Shown piece after piece: positions 52,401-63,810 of a DNA stretch of 64,000 nt. Under the pieces are notes generated by a model. That model saw nothing but the letters and a program-made list of their open reading frames with translations, ran no database searches and had not been told where the DNA came from. Both the position numbers and the translations under genes were made by a program. This DNA is from Owenia fusiformis. Its lineage: Eukaryota > Annelida > Polychaeta > Sabellida > Oweniidae. How positions within the stretch are numbered: the first letter of the stretch is position 1; every line of letters begins with the position of its first letter. Location: contig CAIIXF020000007.1 of NCBI GenBank assembly GCA_903813345.2, positions 34,566,538-34,630,537 on the forward strand. Direction: 5' to 3'.

Positions 52401-55400
52401 TAACTATCTTGGACAGGTTCAACGAGTGAGTGGCGAGTACTGGCATTCGAGTTGCACCACTAGTATGTACTCATATGTTTGAGCTGTGCATATAGTCAGA
52501 CCTGTAATGTCAGACTCATATATGAGGATACATATTGAGGATATAGAGATAAATGCTCCAGACCTGAGTTGACATGCTCATTTGTTCCAATATTTTACTT
52601 ATATTTCTGCTATATTCTCTCCAGGTACGAGCCCAGGTGTTTGAGCTGTGGTCAGGCAATTACAAGTCTCATATGGAGGACGAAGAGAAGTCCTCAAGGC
52701 CATGGCTTATCTCATTCTGTGGAGATGGTGGAGGTAATAAGGGTTTATAATCATATACAGGGTGAGCCAAAATGATGTACATTTAAAATTTAGACTTTAT
52801 ATACAACAGTCGTAAAATTGTGCTTGGATGATATATCACTGAATTATCCATCCAGTGTTATATCATTTTGTATTAATAGGAGTCCATGTATTATTTTGAA
52901 GGTATGATGAAGATAAATACAAGTGTACATCTTTTTTGGCCCACCCCATACATTTTACAATGAAAATGTCTTAACATTATACTGAATCATTTGATTCTTC
53001 CATACTGCACATACTATTTACATTTGGCTTTTACAACTGAGAATGTAGAATTAAATTTGTGTGACAAGAAAATTACATTTCCATTCAAATCATGATCTTA
53101 TAGTAGTTCTTGATTTCAAGTTGGTAGAAGAAACATCATGGATCTGCCAAAATCACACCATTATGTAAGCAATACACATACAATAATACAATAAATACAA
53201 CACAATACAATAATACAATAAATACAATACAAAACAATGCAATACAATACAATGCAATGTCCTGTTGTGTATTTCAGACTGTCTTGAGAAACAAACAACT
53301 TTGAAGCTTGCAGCCATGTTGGTAAGTAGTTCTTAAAACAATAATGCTTTATGTAAATAAGATGAAATAAGTGAAACAGAAAATGATCTGTTTACTGTAA
53401 TGTAGGTGTACGTATAGAACTCTCAATGAAAAGAATACTGATATCCACCAATTACTTGTTTCAATGTCACTTTCAGAGCTCATTGGTAAATGTTGGAACA
53501 TTAGACTGCAATGTTCAAGAGAAACTATGCAGCAAGCTGGGAGTGGAATATGGGACTTACTTCTTCCAACCAAATGAAGTGAAAAAATCAAAAGGAAAGG
53601 TAAGTAGTTACTTCTTATATATTTATTTATAAAAAATCAACAAAGATATACATTTCTACATGCATGCCCCTGTCATTTGCAGTGACTGATACAAATATCA
53701 AATGTTTGATGTGATAACATTAGAACATTTACTGCACTTTATATATTGTAGGTTATCAACAGTTTAGATGCCAAGGAGATCGCATATACTGTACTAGAAC
53801 AATTACCAGATATGAAGAATCTCAAACCTGAGGAGTTCAAGGTATGCTAAGCTATGGCCTCATATATTTTATACTAAATGATGCTATCCTTTCATAGCGA
53901 TTGTCACTCATATCAGCAACTATTTGTACTTGTCTATTATATAATGAAATAAAACTGATTATAAAAAAAAAAATACTAAATGATACACATTCTTAGTACT
54001 AGATAATATTGCTTAGTGAGCGCTTGAGTGGATGGTAAAAGCAAATAGCACTTTCCTGAACAGGTTGGAGCTTGCAGAATTTTCTTGCTGATTACAGAAT
54101 CAGCCAGTGAGCTCAATTTGTGGGAATCAGATATTCAGATAACTTCTACTTCTCTTTTGAAGGAATCTCTAGCTAACTTAAAAGAAAACACTGATACAGC
54201 GTGGATGATACACTTCACTGAAGATGATGAGCTCCATGATCTTGAATTGAGGAAACTACCCATGTTGCTGGAAGGTCTTAATGTGAGTATAATAACAATC
54301 ATGTATTCTATCCCTCTTTATCTAACAAATCAAGCAAAATGGAAATACCAGTTTAAAACTTGCTACTTACATTGGGAAAAGTTTATGCTGTAAACCCATG
54401 AATTTCTACATTGTTTTCATTTTTGTGAATTTTCAATCCCAACTATTCGCCAATTCAGTCTACTGAAGCAAAGAATGGGTATCGATATGGCGAACTTTTT
54501 GAACACACGTTTCTCTTAAACCAGTCATCAAAAATTTCTGAAAATCTTACAAATTGTCAATTTAATGGCCATCTTTTTAATGGTAAGAATGTAATTTGAA
54601 ATAGATATACATACTTTCATCTCTATATTGTTTTAAAAAACACATCAAACATTTGTTTTGTTCTTGGTATCATGTTTCCAGAGTGAAATGAAACATCTTT
54701 CCGAACCTCATTGGAACAAAACGACATAAACACAACATGTTTAGGTCTCTCAATATTGTAATTGTACAAAGGAAATTTTGGTTGATTTTAAAAAAGTATC
54801 TTGTTAATGAAATTAAGGGTTTTCTTGATTTTTATCTATTTTGGGGGGATTTTGTTTTAATTTTTGAATACTTTTTTAAAATCAACCAAAAATTCCTTTG
54901 TATAACTTTAATATTGAGAGGTCTAAAACATGTTGTATATGCAATTTTGTTCCAACAAGGTTCGGAAAGACATTTTATTTCATTCTCAAGAATTGGTAGA
55001 AAGGAGCAAAAACAATTGCACTAAAAAACAAAAAATGTTAACAAAAACAGTTATACTTGTATAAAATATTTCTAAATAATTCTCGCATTAGATTGTTGTC
55101 AATCAGTCAACATTACATAAAATACCATGTTTTTTACAGAATGTTTTCAATGATCAGTTTAAGAGAAAAACATTGTTGAATTCAGTTCTCCATATCGTTA
55201 CCTATCCTTTACAAGTTTGGTAAGTTTCTTTGAGAAAATTGTGAATTTTAACTGTATACTAAATGATCCAAGCTTTGCCCTCTTATAACCTTTCACATTT
55301 CTTCTCTTTATGCATAAACAGGTCTTCATGTACTTTCAGGTTGGGCGTGTGAACTGTAGGTACATGCGTACTGAATGTAATGATCTACACATCCATAAGT

Positions 55401-58400
55401 TCCCAACCTTTGTTGTATTCAAGCAAGGTGGTGGCCATGAAATACACCATGGTAAGTTGATACGGATCTAGAATAGCCGTCCCATCTAAGGTTAAGAATG
55501 GTATCTTGGTTAATTATAATATCAGCTTTAAATACTTCAGATTAGGTGAATGCGTTACACTTCAATTGTTATCCCATCGAACGAAGTTCGGAGGGATATA
55601 GGGAACGCCTCCGTCCGTCCATCCGTACGTACGTCCGTCCCTCCGGGCAATAACTCAAATACCGTTGGCCCGATTTTGTTCATATTTTGTACACATATAC
55701 CCTATGGGGGTAGAAGTTCTGCTCGAAAGCCGATTTTCAAAATGGCCGCTCATTTCAAAATGGCGTAATTTAGGTGCAATTAATATGTAAAACTGTAATA
55801 GCAATATGTTTTAAATGTAAAAAATTAAAAAGGACATTAATAATGCTACAAATGTAGATATTAAAAAAGCACATGGCAGCCATCTTGAAAATTGGCGGCC
55901 TTTACTCGTCATTTTATGATTTTTGTTGTAACTCAAAAAATAGTGGAGCGATTTTGTTCATATTTGGTGTGTGAATACTATAAGCATTGCACACTGTCTA
56001 AAGACACTTTTGGTAGAAGGTGGCCATTTTGAAAAATGGCCGCCATTTTAATGTATTTTACTATAACTCGAAAAGTAGTGGAGCGATTTTGTTCATATTT
56101 GGTATGTGAATACTATAAGCATGGCACACTGTCCTATGACACTTTTGGTAGAAGGCGGCCATTTTGAAAACACTTTTGAAAAATGGCTGCCATTTTAACG
56201 TATTTTACTATAACTCGAAAAGTAGTGGAGCGATTTTGTTCATATTTGGTATGTGAATACTATAAGCATGGTACACCGTCTATATCTAATGACGCTTTTG
56301 GTAAAAATGCCAGCCATTTCTGTTCGATTGGACTCGTTACGCTTTGGCGTTGCCGTTGTTCTGGTTTTTAGTTTTGCAATTTGACAATTGACTTTGCAAT
56401 CTTGTTCATTTCACTAATTTTTCATTATTACATTATTTTCAGCCAGTTTACTAGTCAAGTGACTCATGTTGGATTTGGCATCATACACATCCTGTCAATT
56501 TATCTGATAACGTTGCATTTGATCATGCTATACTTGTATTATAGGTAGAGAAACAGCACATTACATGATATAGCTGCTTTTGCCAGAGACAGCTGTGTGA
56601 CTCCTGTACGAGTCCTCGGCCCATCTGACTTCCCAGCACCTGTTGTGAACAGTAAAGACCATCTGATCATTTTATCATTGTATTATAGGTAGAGAGACTG
56701 CACATGATATAGCTGCCTTTGCCAGAGACAGCAGTGTGACTCCTGTACGAGTCCTCGGCCCATCTGACTTCCCAGCTCCTGTAGTGAATAGTAAAGACCA
56801 TCTTATCATTTTATCATTGTATTATAGGTAGAGAGACTGCACATGATATAGCTGCCTTTGCCAGAGACAGCAGTGTTACTCCTGTACGAGTCCTCGGCCC
56901 ATCTGACTTCCCAGCTCCTGTAGTGAACAGTAAAGACCCCTGGTTCGTCGACTTTTATGCACCGGTGTGTACAGTTTATTTGTTTTCTTTTTAATTTTTG
57001 AAATTTGATTTCAACATTTTTGGGAAAATTATTCAGTATATCATTAAATTGAGTCGTACTTACTCATTGTATTCATTCCTCAATGTTATGATTTGAGTCA
57101 AAGAGTGACACTCGATCCTGGATATTTATCATTGTCCTAGATTATGTTATTGAATTATTGTTATTGTAACTTTATATATAAAATGGTCATTTTGTGAAGT
57201 AACTTTGTATATTTTAATGATTCCAGTGGTGTCCTCCTTGTATGAGACTTCTCCCAGAATTCAGGAAAACATCAAAGCATTTTGATGATGTTAGTTTTGG
57301 AACTGTTGACTGTACAGTTCACCAGGGGCTTTGTAATAAATACAACATCAGGTCCTACCCAACTACAATTCTGTTCAACCAGAGTGTACCACATCAGTAT
57401 CATGGTCATCACAGTGTCAATGGAATCAAGGAGTTTATTGAGGTAATCTATATGAATCTATATATTGCAGGTGGACCATGGGTGTTCCAGTTATACATGT
57501 TTTACTGTTGTAGCATGCTTCATACTAATACTTTATGTCTTGGGGTAAAAATGACTTTCTTGCGTTTAAATTGATGTTATAATTAAAGCCATGGAGATGC
57601 AATATTTTTAAACTGATTTAAACAAATAAGAGAAGAGTTTATGAATTTCACAGGACATTCTATGGACCTGGGGATCAAATCTGATATCTTGTATTTTCTA
57701 GGATACCCTGAAACCCCCTGTGATCACCATGACTCCAGAATTATGGGAGACAACAGTTGCAAAAATGGGCAAAGAAGAGATCTGGTTGATTGACTTTTAT
57801 GCCCCCTGGTGTGGACCTTGCCAGCAACTAGCTCCAGAGTGGAGCCGGCTTTCTAAAGTAATTTTATAGATATTTTATTTTATATGATGATTTTCAAATA
57901 TTTTTGGATGTCCACTACTTAAGAAATACACTTGCCAGTACATGCACACCAAGTGCATCCTTTTATGATTACAATACAACATATCAAGCAAACATGCAAC
58001 TATCATATATGAGGGGCCTTACGATTTCTCATTTAACCTGAAATTGAAAATGAATTTAAAAATGTGATTTTGGGCTCCTTGTATTCTTCAATAATCTTGT
58101 TAGTTTGATAGTGATATTTTCTATATTTGTAGATGTTTGATGATAATCCTAAAATTCATGTCGCAAAAGTTGATTGCCCGGCCAATCAGCAATTCTGCAG
58201 TCGTCAAAGTGTCAACTCATATCCTTCAATAAGACTATATACATCACCACGTAAATTTGTGAAATACAGTGGCTGGCACCGTGATTCCCAGTCACTAAGG
58301 GCTTGGGTGTATGAATACATGCCGAGCAAAGTAGCGACTTTGAACTGGCAGAAATTCTCCAATGATATTCTAGAATCACGGGATCCATGGGTGGTGGATT

Positions 58401-59827
58401 TCTATGCCCCCTGGTGTGGACATTGTCAGGTGTTTGCTCCAGAATTTGAGAGAGTTGCGGAATCCCTTGATGGCAAAGTGCATGCTGGGAAGGTAAGGAA
58501 TGGATAAATGAGTATGAATTTTTGAGGTATTTTCTTTTTGAAAAATGAGTTGAAAGGGTAAATAACAAAAGTGCTGGAAGCTCCACTAAATTTTGACCTC
58601 GACAAAAGGGTAAAGTTTTGTCTTGTTGCTAATATAATCAGCTCTAGCATACACTGTTAAGGGCAATGTATAATCAAAATGGGGACCAAAAAGTATGTTC
58701 TCTGAGGAAAGAAGTTCCCATGATTGACTTTTCTATACTCTTCGGATTAAGTTTTACTGTTTTTGTTACTTCAAGGTGAACTGTGATGCTGAACAGTGGC
58801 TTTGCCAGCAGGCAGGCATAGGGGCCTACCCTAGTGTCAGATATTATCCTACTGTTTTTGTTACTTCAAGGTGAACTGTGATGCTGAACAGTGGCTTTGC
58901 CAGCAGGCAGGCATAGGGGCCTACCCTAGTGTCAGATATTATCCTACTGTTTTTGTTACTTCAAGGTGAACTGTGATGCTGAACAGTGGCTTTGCCAGCA
59001 GGCAGGCATAGGGGCCTACCCTAGTGTCAGATATTATCCTACTGTTTTTGTTACTTCAAGGTGAACTGTGATGCTGAACAGTGGCTTTGCCAGCAGGCAG
59101 GCATAGGGGCCTACCCTAGTGTCAGATATTATCCTACTGTTTTTGTTACTTCAAGGTGAACTATGATGCTGAACAGTGGCTTTGCCAGCAGGCAGGCATA
59201 GGGGCCTACCCTAGTGTCAGATATTATCCTACTGTTTTTGTTACTTCAAGGTGAACTGTGATGCTGAACAGTGGCTTTGCCAGCAGGCAGGCATAGGGGC
59301 CTACCCTAGTGTCAGATATTATCCTACTGTTTTTGTTACTTCAAGGTGAACTGTGATGCTGAACAGTGGCTTTGCCAGCAGGCAGGCATAGGGGCCTACC
59401 CTAGTGTCAGATATTATCCTACTGTTTTTGTTACTTCAAGGTGAATTGTGATGCTGAACAGTGGCTTTGCCAGCAGGCAGGCATAGGGGCCTACCCTAGT
59501 GTCAGATATTATCCTACTGTTTTTGTTACTTCAAGGTGAACTGTGATGCTGAACAGTGGCTTTGCCAGCAGGCAGGCATAGGGGCCTACCCTAGTGTCAG
59601 ATATTATCCTACTGTTTTTGTTACTTCAAGGTGAACTGTGATGCTGAACAGTGGCTTTGCCAGCAGGCAGGCATAGGGGCCTACCCTAGTGTCAGATATT
59701 ATCCTACTGTTTTTGTTACTTCAAGGTGAACTGTGATGCTGAACAGTGGCTTTGCCAGCAGGCAGGCATAGGGGCCTACCCTAGTGTCAGATATTATCCT
59801 GGGAGTATGAGAGAAGGCTGGCAACAG
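43480..59827 (+). CDS. DNAJC10: DnaJ homolog subfamily C member 10 (ERdj5), lacking only the extreme C-terminus
   Basis: ER co-chaperone and disulfide reductase of ER-associated degradation. Seventeen coding exons: 43480-43680, 46619-46787, 47888-47938, 48214-48299, 51102-51227, 51682-51741, 52625-52733, 53278-53321, 53477-53599, 53752-53841, 54139-54282, 55340-55451, 56828-56964, 57227-57442, 57702-57857, 58133-58492, 59726-59827 (2286 bp, 762 codons, all phases consistent). A 3' splice site at 43421 implies an upstream UTR exon. Residues 12-32 form a signal peptide. The J domain starts at DYYELLG (34-40) with HPD at 62-64. Thioredoxin active sites are CSHC 160-163, CPPC 486-489, CGPC 593-596 and CGHC 703-706; the redox-inactive Trx-like domains lie between the first two. 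About 30 residues with the ER-retention tail (KDEL type) are missing and probably lie beyond the window. Exon 11's start is the least certain (it aligns with the family at ITSTSLL). Confidence 0.96.
44282..44783. mobile_element. MITE-like inverted-repeat element in DNAJC10 intron 1
   Basis: The left arm CCTGACAACAATAAAGTCAG followed by ATACCGTTG is mirrored by CAACGGTATCTGACTTTACC followed by ATTGTCAGG. CACACC and GGTGTG mark the outer ends. The interior is non-coding. Confidence 0.75.
44923..45436. mobile_element. Non-autonomous hAT-like element (family A, copy 2)
   Basis: It starts CAGGGCTTGCATTAATGGCG and ends TAATGCAAGCTCTG, sharing ends and subterminal GGACGCAAAAA/GGACACACTTTTT blocks with 4373-5209. 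TGCAATTT occurs immediately left and again overlapping the right end, consistent with an 8-bp target duplication. Confidence 0.7.
46900..47690. other. DNAJC10 intron 2, unassigned sequence
   Basis: Possibly old repeat material, with a slightly different base composition (GC-richer words such as TTGCGCATGCGC). No paired ends were found and no coding sequence is supported. Confidence 0.3.
48237..50850 (+). repeat. 76-bp minisatellite made of DNAJC10 exon 4 end plus 5' splice site
   Basis: About 34 tandem copies, a few internally deleted. Each begins GATATCTGGTTTATCAACTA, continues through the last 63 bases of exon 4 (ending GCTCCTAGT) and then the first 13 intron bases starting GTAAGT. The first unit is the real exon end (48237-48299 plus its intron start); the others fill intron 4. 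Most copies read TTCTCCCCAG where the exon has TTCTCCTCAG, which makes a 3'-splice-site-like sequence directly before the TGTTCCCATTGCCATGAGCT segment. Each such copy therefore carries a potential 30-nt phase-0 exon encoding [10 protein letters not shown]. Confidence 0.95.
52015..52462. mobile_element. hAT MITE with intact target duplication, DNAJC10 intron 6
   Basis: A 448-bp element with ends TAGTGGTGCAACTCG and CGAGTTGCACCACTA. The exact 8-bp duplication GTATGTAC lies at 52007-52014 and 52463-52470. ACTCGAGT-type repeats lie just inside the ends. It has no ORF. Confidence 0.92.
52758..52948. mobile_element. mariner-type MITE, DNAJC10 intron 7
   Basis: About 190 bp between TA dinucleotides. 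The ends CAGGGTGAGCCAAAATGATG and CATCTTTTTTGGCCCACCCC are inverted, and TGTACAT/ATGTACA follow inside. Its CAGGGTGA start resembles the MITE at 18305. Confidence 0.75.
53165..53262. repeat. AATAC/AATAAT microsatellite
   Basis: Imperfect ACAAT and AATACA repeats directly upstream of DNAJC10 exon 8. Confidence 0.8.
54472..55212. mobile_element. Foldback element, DNAJC10 intron 11
   Basis: The outer ends GGTATCGATATGG (left) and CCATATCGTTACC (right) are inverted, as are large inner arms (AAAGGAAATTTTGGTTGATT against AATCAACCAAAAATTCCTTT). Part of the right arm recurs at 63575-63810. Non-coding. Confidence 0.75.
55562..56345. repeat. Dispersed repeat with internal ~130-bp tandem copies, DNAJC10 intron 12
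   Basis: It opens CGAACGAAGTTCGGAGGGAT and a GTCCGTCC run (shared with 15487). It then has three diverged copies of a segment with AAATGGCCGCCATTTT, ACTATAACTCGAAAAGTAGT, GGAGCGATTTTGTTCATATT and TATGTGAATACTATAAGCAT. No coding sequence with support. Confidence 0.75.
56545..56827 (+). repeat. Two partial upstream duplicates of DNAJC10 exon 13 with its 3' splice site
   Basis: Copies starting at 56545 and 56689 repeat TATTATAG|GTAGAGA and about 115 bases of exon 13 up to AGTAAAGACC, where each jumps back to ATCATTTTATCATTGTATTA before the next copy. Only the third copy (56828-56964) continues into CCCTGGTTCGTCGAC and completes the exon. Units are 144 and 139 bp. Reading out of a duplicate meets TAG, so they behave as decoy acceptors. 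Confidence 0.92.
58776..59725 (+). repeat. 95-bp minisatellite made of DNAJC10 exon 17 start plus 3' splice site
   Basis: Ten perfect or near-perfect 95-bp units precede the real exon 17 (59726-59827). Each holds about 75 exon bases beginning GTGAACTGTGATGCTGAACA, then ACTGTTTTTGTTACTTCAAG, the polypyrimidine tract and acceptor. Only two single-base differences are seen (GTGAACTATG near 59156, GTGAATTG near 59441), so amplification is recent. Translating a unit into the next gives TVFVTSR and then TGA, so only the last copy makes a functional exon. Confidence 0.95.
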
Positions 59828-60265
59828 GTAATACACCATCTCATACAGAAGACATATACATTTTGCAAAAATCTATCTAAAATGGGTCAAAAGTAATCAC
59901 ACTTCCAAAAGTGTGTTAATTGTCAAAAAAGTGAATTACAGACAAGTTGTCATAAAGTCAATCTAAATGAAAATGTACATGTGCTTATAGTACAATGTAG
60001 TACAAGTACCTAAACGTCTGTTCATGTGGTGGGATATTTTCTATTGTGAATGAATGGGTCTAAAAGGTCATGTGCTTTGTCCGACTTACCAATTAAAATC
60101 ATTACAACTAAACATGGCATTGTATTTGTATGAAAATTATTAGTATATATTTCATTATAACTTCATACAAGAACAATTTAAAACAATAATAAATAATTGG
60201 AATAATGTATATAATATAAAACATATATGGCAATTGTTTTAATATAAAACATATATGGCAATTGT

Positions 60266-60713
60266 CTATAATGTAGCTTGTCCATATTTTTCCCTCTCGT
60301 ATTTTATGCATGTATCATACCAGCTACATATTTCTCTTCGTGTAGTGTCTTTTTTGTTATTATATTTTCTTGGGCTACACCTATTCCAGATTCCACTATC
60401 TTCTGGGTAAAGTGCCCATTGAAGTTCTGGTATGGTCTCCTTTGGGACAATTTTAGTTGTCAATTTTCTCTTTTGATTTTCAAGAAGCTTCTCTCCTGAA
60501 ACATACAATATTAAAACATATGAAACATCTAAATTGTCATTTTGTTTTGATTTTACATTTCTTGAAGTTTGAACATTGTTGTTGATATTGACTCTTGAAA
60601 TGAAGTTCTTATATTTACAACATTCTATTTTTGTATTTACCTTGCAATGTTGTACAACACCCTCCAACCACAATCTCCACTGCTTTCATAATTATCGCAA
60701 TTGTAAGACTCAT
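60266..60713 (-). CDS. Two-exon small protein of unknown function
   Basis: Exon 60713-60641 (ATG, 24 codons plus 1 base, then GTAAAT) joins in phase to 60495-60266 (after TTTCAG, stop TAG), giving 100 residues. The N-terminus MSLTIAIIMKAVEIVVGGCC is hydrophobic and could be a membrane anchor or signal. The remainder is basic and charged (EKLLENQKRKLTTKIV) with four more Cys/Trp-rich positions near PEDSGIWNRC and CSWYDTC. I do not recognise the family. It lies just beyond the last visible DNAJC10 exon and antisense to it, so it may sit in that gene's last intron or mark the next gene. Support is only splice-phase agreement and protein-like composition. Confidence 0.45.
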
Positions 60714-63574
60714 TTTCTCTCATATAATTTCTCTTGTCTGATATTTCTAAACAGCCGGGCAGCAAGGCCCCTCAAGTCCATTGTTAGCATTAAAATCCGT
60801 GACGTCACGATATATTAATCCGCTGACGTTCAACAAAAATTTTCTTCGTCAGAAATTTCTGAGATCTCTCATTTCGAAAATTGAATTGGTTGTAACGCGC
60901 AAAATGTATGATCATAATTCCTGAAATTACACAGAATCGTTGAGCTTAAGATACCTGATCTACGCTGCTAATATTGAAACAATCACGCACGTCTGTCGTG
61001 GCGAACAGAAGTCTGTCAGATTTTCAACTTTTACCGTTTCAAGTCGCAATTACTAAGCAAAAACGTAAAATACATTATTGATTACTACCCTCGAAGGAGC
61101 ATATATATCTCTTCATATGTCCCTTGTATAAAATAACTCATTCGATTAAATATAAGTTGAGAAAACAGACATGATCAAGTGGTTAAAAACGATCAGTCCA
61201 AACCTACCGCCATTAAAACTCTGAACTCAGTTTGACCGTTGCATGTTTTGACCGGACGGCATGACATCTATAGATGAAATCGAATTCTGAATGCATTCTA
61301 TCTGTCAAGTTTTTAGACAAACTACAGTCTCTCTCTCTGGCATTTACTTACTAGAGTCTCTAGCTTACAGCTAGACGAAACTTCATTGATTTCGTATGTA
61401 CTGTGCTACACGCACCTACACGCACCTAGAACTCATTTTTAATAAATTTTATAAATATTTTTAAGAATATTAATCATATTTAGGATGAAGCGTTGCTTGT
61501 CTGGATTTAGATATTTCAAAATTTCATTTCGGAGTTTCAACACATGGTGAAATTTTCTCGCTGTAGCTAAAAATGGCTTCCGGTTCTGGACGTGAATAAC
61601 ATTTGAAATTATTCTCGCTTAAAGAAATCAAATATAACAATAGATTCAGACGGGGATGTGAGCTGGTGTTCTTCAAATTTATACATAAAGGTATATTTCA
61701 TATTATTATGCCATATTTACTGTGCGTGTGACACAATGATTTACAATATTTATAATACTAAGGCAGCTCAATCTTCCTCCTCAAAGCCGGAATATAGAGA
61801 AGGCTTTGGACCGAAGTAAGCATTTACCGTCATTCACAATTCCTTTTCAAAGAACTGTTACTATACCAGGAGGATATCCGGCCGGGAGAAGATAACTGGC
61901 CGACCAGAAAGGGCTGTCTATTAGAGCCCCTTAGTCTATATAATGTCTATAGGAGTACATGGACTTCTATATACTGTACATAACATGTTGTTGTAGTTTA
62001 TTACTGCCTAGGTCATTTTGACCTGTGGCTGACAAAGGCACTCACTGTACCTTTCCATTTAAAGTAGTGGGGTGCAATATTATATTTGAGGGGTCAGTCT
62101 CAAAATCATCTTTTTAATTAAAGGCCACCTAATAGGAATTTTATGTTGTTACTAATAAAACCCCATTCTAAAGGTGTACCATCAAAGGGTCTAGTGCACT
62201 CTCCTTTATGATTTTCCCATGAACAAAATGAATCATTTTAGGTGTAACATAAAGAATACAATGTCACATAATACTTTGGAAAATATTTAAGTATTTGGAC
62301 CCACATGGGCTGAGGTTGAGGTCATTAAGTTCAGTAAGTGTGTATTGACATTGGATGTGCTCCATAGACTTAACATGTGGATACCATCAGATTCCAATGG
62401 AGATTCCAATGGAGGCCATTGGTTTCTATTGATTTTCACAAAAATACCTAAAATACACTATGACCTGAATTGATTGCAAATTAAATAATTTGACAGTATG
62501 ACACAAATGGTATATCACATCAGATGTCCAAATATGAAGTTTGCAATCGATTCACGTCACACTTCAAATTAAAAGTTTATACATTTTTCATCATTTTTTT
62601 CCTACAAAATGGCTATAGAAAAATGCTTCAAAAGCAACTTATTACACTTATTAAACACCATACAATTTTGTAAATCCAAAGATTATACTGTTATGTTTCA
62701 TTAATTAATAACATATTTGGATAAGATGTAGGGATGTGTACGATGCAAATGGATTTTGACAGACACAAAAATACCTGGTTTGGAATCTATGCCTCTACAC
62801 TTCCTCATGGGGAGATCATAATGGAGAATGCACTGCTTCCTTTCAGTGAGAACACCTGGGTGTTGTATTATAGACACTTTTGCATTTTGGTTTGGTATTA
62901 ATTCCTGATTAAATTTTACTTATCATTTCATCTCCACTAAGAAAAATTATATTACAAAATGGTAAATAGGAAATGGAAATTCCATACAGTATGCTATTGC
63001 AATACCAGTAGATTTATTTTTTTTAAAAACTGAACATTATTTTCCATGCCTGTTTACAAGATTTCATTTCAATTTCTAGATAATTCCAAATTAAATTGTC
63101 AATGTAATTTATTTTTTATTTAACATACTAGTAAGCAGTAAGTTATAACAGGTGTTTAATACAATGTATTAGCTCCTGCACATCCATGGACCATGTTTGG
63201 TCCTTTGTCTATGCAGCTAGCTACATATTCCTTGGTTTAGTAAAACATGAAAATTGTAACTTGTTAATTTTTTTTTTAAAAACCAGAGAAATATTGGTAT
63301 TCATGACCTGCTGCCGGCCGATGGCTAATAAGAACCAAGTACAGTAGGGCAAGTTATTTTAAACAATCATATCTTTCAACATGAGTGAGTACTTTATGAC
63401 CATAAATACAGTGGTTTCCATGTTTTCTTTTATTAAACAATAAGTTTTCTGTCAAGTAAAGTCCCCAATTAAAAATACCAATCAACTCTCTGAAAAATTA
63501 TGGATTACCACCACCCTCTCACTTTTTTAGTGTTAGGCTTATTTTCTAATAATTATCAAAATTAAATTTTCTAA
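60714..63574. other. Region right of DNAJC10 without a confident gene
   Basis: No DNAJC10 terminal exon with a KDEL/HDEL tail was found. A possible exon at about 61763-61816 (GCAGCTCAATCTTCCTCCTC onward, then GTAAGC) and a short ATGGCTTCCGGTTCTGG start near 61572 may belong to a plus-strand gene running off the window, but neither can be supported further. Otherwise the region is AT-rich and unremarkable. Confidence 0.4.
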
Positions 63575-63810
63575 AGTATAGGTATCGATATGGTGAAATG
63601 AATCAACAATGTTTTTTCTTAAACCATTTACTGAAAACATTCTGTAAAAACACAGTCCTTTATGTAATGTTGACTGATTGACAACAATTTAATGCAAAAA
63701 TATTGATATATTTATATAACTGTTTTGTCAACTTCATTTCATTCCGAACATATGATACCAAGAACAAAAGAAGTGTCTGATGTGTTTTCTAAAACAATAC
63801 TATACCTGGT
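63575..63810. mobile_element. Partial copy of the foldback family seen at 54472-55212
   Basis: It begins GGTATCGATATGG. It then carries TCTTAAACCATTTACTGAAA, ATGTAATGTTGACTGATTGA and CATTCCGAACATATGATACC, in the order expected for the family's arm. The other arm would be beyond the window or is missing. Confidence 0.65.

Noticed and set aside
60761-60800. Possible last DNAJC10 exon after CTAAACAG
   Set aside because: It stops after ten codons (PGSKAPQVHC) with no ER-retention motif and too few residues compared with the family.
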